From contig CANIBP010000021.1 of assembly GCA_947466075.1 (NCBI GenBank), positions 1-64,000 of the forward strand: a stretch of 64,000 bases of DNA, read 5' to 3'. Positions 18,845 to 25,535 of the stretch are shown in pieces. Source of the stretch: Verrucomicrobiaceae bacterium. GTDB lineage: Bacteria > Verrucomicrobiota > Verrucomicrobiia > Verrucomicrobiales > Verrucomicrobiaceae. The notes under the pieces were generated by a model that did no database searches, was not told where the DNA came from, and saw only the letters and a program-made list of their open reading frames with translations. How positions within the stretch are numbered: the stretch's first letter is position 1; each line of letters opens with the position of its first letter. Both the position numbers and the translations under genes were made by a program.

Positions 18845-20938
18845 TTAAAAGCGGTAGAGCAGACCGGCACCGAGGCCGTAGTCGCTGTGGTAGGAAAGGC
18901 TCAGTGAGGTGTTGCGCGTGAGGGTGTAGTCGGCTCCGGCGCTCCATTCCCACTGGCTACCGGTGTCATAGAAAGCGTAGCTTGAAACACCGAGGCGTGA
19001 CGTGAGCTGAAAGCGCTTGGAGAGCTGAAAGCGGCCATTGCCTTCGCTATCGACACTGAGATCTGCCCAGATCATGAGCGGCAGACGGTAGTTGATGCCT
19101 GCGACGATGCGATTGCCCGCATTGTCGTGATTACTGAAGCGGTAGCCGGCGAAGGCTTGGAAGTTCATGTTGAAGTAGCGCTGGTAGAGCGCGTCGATCT
19201 CGTATTGCGGCTTCGTGAAACGTGCCCAGCCGACTTCCCAACCGAGTAGGAGATCGTTCTTCGGATTCATCCAGGTGAGCAGGCCGCTGCTCATGTTGGA
19301 CTGAAGAGTGCCCGCGCCCCAGACATATGACATGTCGTGATTATGCTCTCCCAAGCCAGCGGCGTGATGGAGGCTGTGGTCTTCCGGCTTGTTTGATTGC
19401 TCCGGCTTCGGCGTGCCCTCGTCCTCATACCGAAACACACGAGCCATGCCGCTCATCATGTGATAAAGGATGTGGCAGTGGAACATCCAGTCCTTGGCCT
19501 CGTTCGCTTCGAACTCGACGGTTCGCCTGCTCATCGGCGGGACATCGACGGTGTGCTTCAGCGGTGAGTAGCGGCCGTTTCCCATCAGCAGGCGGAAGAA
19601 GTGGCCGTGGAGATGAATCGGGTGATGCATCATCGTGTCGTTCACCAACTCCAGTTCGATGATCTCCCCCTTCTTGATCATCACATAGGGCTCCTGCGCG
19701 ATGGTCTTGCCATCAAAGCTCCAAATGTAGCGATTCATGTCACCGGTGAGGTGTAGCGTGATTTTTCGGCGTGGCAGCTTTGCGGGCAAAGTCGTATCCT
19801 TGACCGACTTCAGTAAGCGGTAGGGCGATCCGGGCCGTGGCAGCTTCAATGAGGCACGCACGTCGTCTTCCTGCTCTTCGAGCGCCAGCGTGAGCATGTC
19901 GTCCATTTGATAAAGATTGGGCTTCGGCGGATCGATGGCCGGTTTGAGATTGCCAGAGCCGAAAAAAGCCGAAACATGCCCGCTGCCGTCCTGCGCGGTG
20001 GCTCGGAACTCATATTGGCCGCTCGCCGGAATCGTGATGATCACGTCATAGGTCTCCGCGATCGCCATCAGGAAGCGATCCACCTTTACTGGCTGCACTG
20101 CAGGCCCATCCGCCGCCACGATGGTCATCGGCCCAGCGGATGAGTTCAGATAAAAATAGGATGCCGCTCCCGCATTGATGATGCGCAGCCGCACACGCTC
20201 GCCCGGCTTGCCTTCGATGCGTGTCTGGCGCTGTCCATTGATCAAAAAGCCGTGGTAGCCGACATCGGAGATGTCCATCGGCATCATGCGATCCCATTCA
20301 CGCGCAAAGTAGTCCTTCAAATTGCCACGCTGCCATGCGCCGAGGATTGACTGCGAGTTCTTCCGCATCAGACCAAAATAGTCACTGCCTCGCATCAGCA
20401 TGCGCAGCACCTCCATGGGGTCAGTATTCGTCCAGTCGGACAACACCAGCACCTGCTCGCGATCCGCCTTCACCGGTTCACCATCACGTGGCAGCACCAC
20501 AATGCTGCCGAAGACGCCATTCTGCTTCTGCAAGTGTGTGTGCGAGTGATACCAATACGTGCCGCTGTTTCGCAGATCGAAACCAAAGCTGTGCGTCGTT
20601 CCCGGCTCAATAGGCGGCGTGGTCACATGCGGCACGCCGTCTTGTTCATTGGGTAAAAGCAATCCATGCCAATGCGTCGAGGTTGTTTCGTGCTTCAGTT
20701 TATTGTGAACTCGAATGCGCGCAAAATCTCCTTCGCGAAAGCGCAGCGTCGGGCCAGGAATGCCGCCATTGATGGTGAACCCATGCACCGCTTTGCCAGC
20801 AGGGCTCACCGTTTGCTCGGCAATGGTGAGATCATACTCCACCACACGCTGACCGGCAGCGGGCTTTGGGACTTTGCAATTGTCGCAGGCCAAAGTGGCA
20901 AGCGTAGGCCCAAGAAGGGCAAGAAGAATGTGTTTCAT
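18845..20938 (-). CDS. multicopper oxidase fused to CopB-like outer-membrane barrel
   Basis: 697 aa. After a signal peptide, residues ~30-503 are a CopA-type multicopper oxidase with all four copper sites: HWHG (89-92), HSHTHLQ (131-137), HPIHLHGHFF (439-448) and HCHILYHMMSGM (487-498), the last carrying the type-1 Cys and Met. A His-rich linker (HSLHHAAGLGEHNHDM) leads to residues ~551-697, an alternating-strand segment ending LLYRF that resembles the CopB barrel. CopA oxidises Cu(I) in the periplasm; fusion to a barrel would fix it at the outer membrane. The frame is uninterrupted. CopA and CopB are normally separate genes. Confidence 0.9.
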   Translation of the reverse strand: MKHILLALLGPTLATLACDNCKVPKPAAGQRVVEYDLTIAEQTVSPAGKAVHGFTINGGIPGPTLRFREGDFARIRVHNKLKHETTSTHWHGLLLPNEQDGVPHVTTPPIEPGTTHSFGFDLRNSGTYWYHSHTHLQKQNGVFGSIVVLPRDGEPVKADREQVLVLSDWTNTDPMEVLRMLMRGSDYFGLMRKNSQSILGAWQRGNLKDYFAREWDRMMPMDISDVGYHGFLINGQRQTRIEGKPGERVRLRIINAGAASYFYLNSSAGPMTIVAADGPAVQPVKVDRFLMAIAETYDVIITIPASGQYEFRATAQDGSGHVSAFFGSGNLKPAIDPPKPNLYQMDDMLTLALEEQEDDVRASLKLPRPGSPYRLLKSVKDTTLPAKLPRRKITLHLTGDMNRYIWSFDGKTIAQEPYVMIKKGEIIELELVNDTMMHHPIHLHGHFFRLLMGNGRYSPLKHTVDVPPMSRRTVEFEANEAKDWMFHCHILYHMMSGMARVFRYEDEGTPKPEQSNKPEDHSLHHAAGLGEHNHDMSYVWGAGTLQSNMSSGLLTWMNPKNDLLLGWEVGWARFTKPQYEIDALYQRYFNMNFQAFAGYRFSNHDNAGNRIVAGINYRLPLMIWADLSVDSEGNGRFQLSKRFQLTSRLGVSSYAFYDTGSQWEWSAGADYTLTRNTSLSLSYHSDYGLGAGLLYRF

Positions 20939-21027
20939 AAAAATCGAGTCGTTGAAGGTTTGAGGAACCACGCCCGTGCATGCTCATGGAGTTGCGTGGG
21001 CACAATGCGTCCGTCAGAGAAGCCGAC

Positions 21028-21393
21028 TCAATTCAGAAACGAGCAGAACAGCACGGCCAACCGGACATGCGGCTGCTTTGACGCGCTGCGCTCCTTGGAT
21101 GGCGATTTGACATCGCCTAAGCTCTTCGGTGGCCGCGTTGCGGGTGTTGCAAAATCATGTTCAGCCCAAACAAGTTGCGTCATCCACTCACGACTACTGG
21201 TTGGTGGTGCTTTGGCAGGTGAAACAGGCTCTGAAGTCTTCACGCATCCGCATTCACTGAGTCCCGCTTCCGCCAGCCAGGCGCAGCAACCCATGGCGCA
21301 GGACTCTGGAGCATCCACACGCATCATCGCCTGCACAGGCAAAGCCTGCGCGATCAGTGCGAGGAGTAGAACGATGGTGCGGAGTCGATTCAT
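21028..21393 (-). CDS. small exported Cys-containing protein, unknown
   Basis: 121 aa from ATG at 21393. It has a signal peptide (TIVLLLALIAQALPVQA), then MMRVDAPESCAMGCCAWL and SECGCVK, a low-complexity Ser/Pro/Lys part and a hydrophobic end (RLAVLFCSFLN). The cysteine cluster fits metal binding. It lies 89 nt upstream of the multicopper oxidase and divergent from the leader/peptide gene at 21480-21953. Confidence 0.65.
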   Translation of the reverse strand: MNRLRTIVLLLALIAQALPVQAMMRVDAPESCAMGCCAWLAEAGLSECGCVKTSEPVSPAKAPPTSSREWMTQLVWAEHDFATPATRPPKSLGDVKSPSKERSASKQPHVRLAVLFCSFLN

Positions 21394-21479
21394 GGGTTCG
21401 TCGATGCAGATGCATCGTGTGCAGGGGTTATACGCCACAAAGTGCTCAAGCCCTCTCACTTTTTGTTCTCAATGCCGCG

Positions 21480-21725
21480 TGGAAGGTAGGATGGGTGTGG
21501 CGAAGCCCGCCCGTCTCCTGGCGGCAACGAACTGGCCAATGCGCACACAAGAGCCCGGCGGTGCTGCGAAAGAAGTTCTTGGCAAGACGAGATTTTCACC
21601 GCAGCACACACCCGGCCTACATTCGAAAAGTCGCTGTGAATAGGCCGCTCGTGTTGTCGTCAGAAGCCGGACTGTCAGCCGCCAATGCGGCGGACACGCA
21701 TTCAACAACACCAACAGCACACCAC
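21480..21725 (+). promoter_or_regulatory. structured leader RNA candidate, copy 1
   Basis: This 5' region is alignable over its length with 22586-22814, and each precedes a homologous peptide gene. Shared helices: CCGCC/GGCGG (21507-21511, 21520-21524); an 8-bp stem GTGCTGCG/CGCAGCAC (21561-21568, 21600-21607) enclosing 31 nt; CGGCCTA/TAGGCCG (21613-21619, 21641-21647); and a 9-bp stem with a 4-nt loop (21674-21682, 21687-21695). Stem two and the last differ from copy 2 by compensatory changes. No known riboswitch class is matched. A metal-responsive role is inferred from the neighbours. Confidence 0.6.
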
Positions 21726-21953
21726 ATGAAATCATTCAACCAACTCAATCGTCCCACAAAATGGGCGGGTGCGGCACTCGCACTCGTCGCCACACTAGCT
21801 CTCACCATGCCGACTCAAGCGGCCACGTTATTCGAACAAGTCGCGACTCTTCACGAGCATCTCTGCACGCGTTTCTGCGGTCACCACTGCCACCATCACG
21901 GACATGAATGGTGTGGTGGCTACGAGCACTTCTGGTGCCCAGGGCATCATTAA
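21726..21953 (+). CDS. His/Cys-rich small exported peptide, putative metal binder
   Basis: 75 aa. The signal peptide is WAGAALALVATLALTMPTQAA. The ~43-residue mature chain is packed with ligands (HEHLCTRFCGHHCHHHGHEW, then CGGYEHFWCPGHH): four to five Cys and more than ten His. This is consistent with copper, nickel or zinc buffering in the periplasm. No family is recognised. It is preceded by the structured leader and an A/C-rich stretch without a Shine-Dalgarno. A diverged copy lies at 22815-23045. Confidence 0.75.
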   Translation: MKSFNQLNRPTKWAGAALALVATLALTMPTQAATLFEQVATLHEHLCTRFCGHHCHHHGHEWCGGYEHFWCPGHH

Positions 21954-21980
21954 GACTTGAGTTAAAGGTCTTGCTCAGTG

Positions 21981-22008
21981 CGCTGTCCGGCAGACATGCC
22001 GGGCAGCG
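21981..22008. terminator. hairpin between convergent genes
   Basis: A 12-bp stem (CGCTGTCCGGCA with TGCCGGGCAGCG, one G-U) has a GACA loop. It lies between the convergent stops at 21953 and 22023. The U-run on either side is weak, so termination would be modest. Confidence 0.6.
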
Positions 22009-22022
22009 ATCACCGAACCATT

Positions 22023-22436
22023 TTACTTGGCCATTTTGCGGCACTCTTCCGCACACTTCTTGCAGGCTTCCGCGCATTGCTGACAATACTCCATTTTGTG
22101 CTTGGCGCATTCAGCACCGCATGCATCACAGATCGTTGCACAAAGGCCGCAAAGGTGGGCGGCATGGGCGGAGTCGCGCGCCATGAATTGTGCGGACAGG
22201 CTGCAAATGTCCGCGCAGTCACGGCATAGCTTGATGCACGGCACCATGGCTTTGACGTCCTCTTCATTCAGACAGCCGGTGACGCAGCTTTCGCAGGCGG
22301 CGGCACAGGCTTGGAGGGCGTTGTGGCCGTTGGCGTGTTCTTTGTGGGCCGGGGTATCGGCGGCTTGGGTGGTCATGGGGGCGAAGACGGCCAGGGCCAT
22401 CGTAAGTGCCATTGTCGTGTGGGTGAGGATGTTCAT
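22023..22436 (-). CDS. exported four-helix copper-storage protein (Csp1-like)
   Basis: 137 aa from ATG at 22436. A signal peptide (TMALTMALAVFAPMTTQAA) is followed by a four-helix bundle with about 18 Cys, mostly as CxxxC/CxxC on helix faces (CAAACESCVTGC, CIKLCRDCADIC, CGLCATICDACGAECA, CQQCAEACKKCAEECRKM). This is the pattern of DUF326/Csp copper-storage proteins, which bind many Cu(I) ions inside the bundle. The signal places it outside the cytoplasm, as in Csp1. It sits between the two leader/peptide copies, in the opposite orientation. Confidence 0.9.
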   Translation of the reverse strand: MNILTHTTMALTMALAVFAPMTTQAADTPAHKEHANGHNALQACAAACESCVTGCLNEEDVKAMVPCIKLCRDCADICSLSAQFMARDSAHAAHLCGLCATICDACGAECAKHKMEYCQQCAEACKKCAEECRKMAK

Positions 22437-22585
22437 CGGTATTGTTTTTTGGCTCCTGCCCGTTGGGGCCTTTGCCAATACCCATGCTGGTCCACCTGCC
22501 GCAGCATTGCCATGGGGTGAAACCCGTCCTTCCATACGCCTGCGCCGCCTGATGTTCCCAAGCTGGTGTGGTTGCCGCAATGAAT

Positions 22586-22814
22586 AGGATGGGTGGCGTT
22601 AGACCGCCCGTCTCTTGGCGGGAACGAAATCGTAGCACAGCCGGTCGGTGCTGTGAAGGAAGCTGTTGGTGAAGCAAGGTCTTCACCACAGCACACACCC
22701 AGCCTACATTCCGATGAGTCGCCATGAACAGGCCGCTGCTGTCGTCGTCAGAAGCCGGACTGTCTGCTTCCTATGAGGCAGACACGCCTTCAACAACATC
22801 CAACACCATCCTGC
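22586..22814 (+). promoter_or_regulatory. structured leader RNA candidate, copy 2
   Basis: Homologous to 21480-21725. The same helices are found: CCGCC/GGCGG (22604-22608, 22617-22621); GTGCTGTG/CACAGCAC (22648-22655, 22687-22694), again with a 31-nt interior, here holding an inner 6-bp hairpin; a shorter GCCT/AGGC helix; and GTCTGCTTC/GAGGCAGAC (22762-22770, 22775-22783) with a 4-nt loop. Between copies C-G becomes U-A in the second helix and G-C becomes U-A in the last, keeping the pairing. Distance to the downstream ATG is conserved (30-31 nt). Confidence 0.6.
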
Positions 22815-23045
22815 ATGAAAACATTCAACCAACTCAATCGTCCCACGAAATGAGCGGGTGCGACACTCGCACTCGTCGCTGTCATCGCCCTCACCTTGCC
22901 GACCCAAGCGGCAACTCAATTCGAAAAAGCAGCCTCCACCATACGTGAGCATGTGTGCGAGCGCTTCTGCGGCTGCCACCACGATCACCACTGCCATGAG
23001 TGGTGTGACGGCTACCGTTACTTCCATTGCCCTGGACATCATTGA
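22815..23045 (+). pseudogene. second His/Cys-rich peptide gene, in-frame TGA
   Basis: 77 codons colinear with the copy at 21726. Codon 13 is TGA (22851-22853) where the first copy has TGG (Trp). Beyond it the frame stays open: signal-like ALVAVIALTLPTQAA, then EHVCERFCGCHHDHHCHEWC and RYFHCPGHH. The mature parts differ at many residues yet nearly all Cys/His are kept, which suggests selection after duplication and a late lesion. Sequencing error, or Trp/other insertion at UGA, are alternatives. Confidence 0.75.
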
Positions 23046-23062
23046 TCATGGAAACCGACACG

Positions 23063-23095
23063 AAAATGCCACCGATGCATATCGGTGGCATTTTT
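23063..23095. terminator. strong bidirectional rho-independent terminator
   Basis: A 14-bp perfect stem (AAAATGCCACCGAT / ATCGGTGGCATTTT) with a GCAT loop is followed by T5, and preceded by A-run so it can work on both strands. It lies 17 nt after the second peptide gene and ends that transcript. Confidence 0.92.
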
Positions 23096-23250
23096 GCGCC
23101 TTGTTCACGGGCTTGCTCGGCCTCACTAGGCTGAGTGCGTGGTTTCAAGATCGCCGCGCATTCAAGAGCAGCCGCACGGAAGGTGGCATTTCACAGTTGT
23201 GAATCCCGTGTTTGAAACCTGCTTACGAAGCGCCACTACCAGGGCTCCTA

Positions 23251-25515
23251 TTACCGGCTTTGATGGGCAACCTCGCGCGTCATCAACTCAACATTGCCCG
23301 CTAGGTCCGTGGCCTTGGCAAGGTAGCGGCTGTCGGCCGGCGGGTCGAGTGTGATGCTCCAGTCTGCCACGCCTGCTTGTTGCGTTGTGATCGTCGCTGG
23401 GAGGCCATTCACAGAAACAGTCACGATCTCACCATTGTCATGAGAGACACCGCGCACGGTGCATTTCGTGCCTTCGACATGGATGCTCGTGATCAAGGTC
23501 GCGGGTGGCAGATCATCCATGGGTGCGAGGAGTTGCGGAAACGCGCTGCTTTTGTCCGCATCCTTCACCTGCGCGCTCGCCACGCGGGGCACGGGGCTGT
23601 CGTGAAAGTAGTAGCTGACGGGATGCTCGGTCTTTTTCGTGCGCGGGCCGCCGCCGAAATCGACGACACTGCTTCCGCTGGTGCTGTTGGTGAGTTTGAG
23701 GCCGCGAAAATGCGCCACGAGGCCCGGCTTGGGGCCGATGGCAGTGAGTTGCACGAGCGGGTCATTTTTCAGCGTGCAGTCGGCGAAGATGAGTCCGTCA
23801 TAAGTGAAGTCGCCATATGGGAGGCTCAATTCGTCGTGGCCGCCGTTGATCGGCTCGGAGGTGATGTTGTGAAAGGCGATGTCGCGATACACGTGCGCAT
23901 CGTAGTCGGGGTGGTAGATGCCGAACGCGGCATCCTGCACCCGCAGGCCTTCGAGCAGAAAGAACTGCATGTTGGGCCGGATTGCGTAATGCGCGGCCCA
24001 GGCGCGCAGGTTGCGGACGATGAAGGGATACTCGCGGTCGCCATGCACGGAGCCGTGCTCCTCGTCGCCGAAACGGAATTCGAAAAGGCCGTTGCTGTGG
24101 GATTCGTTGTCTTCGAAGCGCATGAACGGCAGCGTGCGCACATCGCGCTCGGCGACCTTCCCATCGGGCGAGCGGACGCGCAGCACGGGGTTGAAGTCGG
24201 GCGTTTTCGCGATCTGGAAATGGAAGCCATAGTGATCGTTCTCACACGCGACGTTGCGGGTGAAAGTGTTCCGCCCATTGGCCCACCAAAAGCCTGCGCC
24301 GTCGTTGGGATCGAAAGAGAGAACCTGCTTTGGCAGCGCCACATTGCCAAAGGACTGCACGGCGAGATTGCGGTCTAGCACGTTCCATTGCTCGGTCGCG
24401 TCTTCGAGGAAAAAGCCGTGCCCGCGCGACTGGTAGCCGACGCAATCCCGGATGAGCAAATGGTCGGTGCCGTGGACGGTGACCCAGCGGTTGTGCGAAT
24501 CCCAGATGCTCGCGCCGAGCACGCCGCTGCCACGCATGGTGTCGCGCACGAGATGGAAATGGATCGAGTATTTGCCCAGCACGCCTTCTTTGCCCAGATG
24601 CCTGAACTCCGCGTAACTGATGCCGCCGGAGGAGTCGCGGTGATACATCGTGTGGCCACGCGTGCCGGCCGGTTCGGCGGACTCGATGACGACATTGCGC
24701 GAGAGGTTGGCGACTTCACAACGCATCATGCCTTCGCTGCGGTGCGCCTTCTCCAATGGACGATCCAGCGTGAGTACCGAGGCTTCGACGGCGGTGATCA
24801 CACGCTCCTCCGTGCCGATGGGTTTCTGTCTGCCACGCGACTTTATTTGAAACGTCGTCCCGGACTCAATGGCGGGTGCCTCGCTCGTCGTGATGATGAT
24901 CCGGTCACCAACGTGCCAGTCGGACACTTGTTCATCCACCCTCACGCTGACATCACCCACCTTCGCAGGCGCGGCGAGCTTCAACCAGGTGCGCTTCATC
25001 GGCGCGCCATGCACGTCCCAACGCCCGCCGCAGGCGATGATGGCGGGGAGTGTTTCCGCATTCGTGCCTTTGAACTGACGCAAACGGATCGTCGCCTTCA
25101 CCCCCGCCGGGATGGGTGACGCCAGCGTGCCGATTTCAAGCACCGGAATAGCAACACCGGCTTGTGGTGCGGGAGCCGCGTCGTGGCAGTCGAAACCGTC
25201 CTCTGTTGTCGTCTCGCCGGGCTCGACCTTGATGAGTCCCACATCTAGCAACGTGGACACTTCCCTCGAAAACGTGAGCTTGCCCGCGACGTGCAGCATC
25301 CGCAGCGCCACATCTGAATTCACATCATAGGTCACGACATGACCTGCACGAACTTGAACAAAGTCGCCCGCCTGAGGTTTGCGTCCACCTTCCCAAGTTT
25401 GAGCGTCCGACCACTTGCCGCCATGGGCGGTGCGTGCGTTGAAAACTACAGGATCGGCCGCGGAAATCGCCGTCGTGAGCAACAACGTGCAGAGGAGTGG
25501 TAGGATGAGATTCAT
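23251..25515 (-). CDS. exported G8-domain beta-helix protein (CEMIP/TMEM2-like)
   Basis: 754 aa from ATG at 25515 (another at 25527). After a signal peptide, about residues 35-160 form a G8-like domain (KWSDAQTWEGGRKPQAGDFV, then VTYDVNSDVALRMLHVAGKL). A long parallel-beta-helix region follows, with SIHFHLVRDT, RDCVGYQSRGHGFFLEDATE and NVACENDHYGFHFQ, as in CEMIP/TMEM2 hyaluronidase-type proteins. A C-terminal Ig-like strand region ends the chain. Function in bacteria is unknown; polysaccharide binding or cleavage is plausible. It follows the 789-aa gene by 20 nt and shares its N-terminal start sequence. Confidence 0.8.
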   Translation of the reverse strand: MNLILPLLCTLLLTTAISAADPVVFNARTAHGGKWSDAQTWEGGRKPQAGDFVQVRAGHVVTYDVNSDVALRMLHVAGKLTFSREVSTLLDVGLIKVEPGETTTEDGFDCHDAAPAPQAGVAIPVLEIGTLASPIPAGVKATIRLRQFKGTNAETLPAIIACGGRWDVHGAPMKRTWLKLAAPAKVGDVSVRVDEQVSDWHVGDRIIITTSEAPAIESGTTFQIKSRGRQKPIGTEERVITAVEASVLTLDRPLEKAHRSEGMMRCEVANLSRNVVIESAEPAGTRGHTMYHRDSSGGISYAEFRHLGKEGVLGKYSIHFHLVRDTMRGSGVLGASIWDSHNRWVTVHGTDHLLIRDCVGYQSRGHGFFLEDATEQWNVLDRNLAVQSFGNVALPKQVLSFDPNDGAGFWWANGRNTFTRNVACENDHYGFHFQIAKTPDFNPVLRVRSPDGKVAERDVRTLPFMRFEDNESHSNGLFEFRFGDEEHGSVHGDREYPFIVRNLRAWAAHYAIRPNMQFFLLEGLRVQDAAFGIYHPDYDAHVYRDIAFHNITSEPINGGHDELSLPYGDFTYDGLIFADCTLKNDPLVQLTAIGPKPGLVAHFRGLKLTNSTSGSSVVDFGGGPRTKKTEHPVSYYFHDSPVPRVASAQVKDADKSSAFPQLLAPMDDLPPATLITSIHVEGTKCTVRGVSHDNGEIVTVSVNGLPATITTQQAGVADWSITLDPPADSRYLAKATDLAGNVELMTREVAHQSR

Positions 25516-25535
25516 TCTGATATACATGGCTTGTC

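Noticed and set aside
20666..21643. 325-aa open frame on the plus strand across several features
   Set aside because: Crosses the multicopper oxidase start, a small gene and the leader; low-complexity and without domains.
21469..21735. Protein coding on the minus strand of the leader copies
   Set aside because: The frames open in copy 1 are broken or shifted in copy 2, so no peptide is conserved.
22586..22740. Resemblance to the cobalamin riboswitch core
   Set aside because: Pieces such as GAAATCG...GCTGTGAAGGAAG look similar in copy 2, but copy 1 does not keep them, and the conserved 3' box is missing.
22851..22853. Selenocysteine at the in-frame TGA
   Set aside because: The homologous residue is Trp rather than Cys, and no SECIS-like hairpin was identified just downstream.
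23377..24378. 333-aa open frame on the plus strand
   Set aside because: Antisense to the G8-domain gene; composition of a shadow frame.
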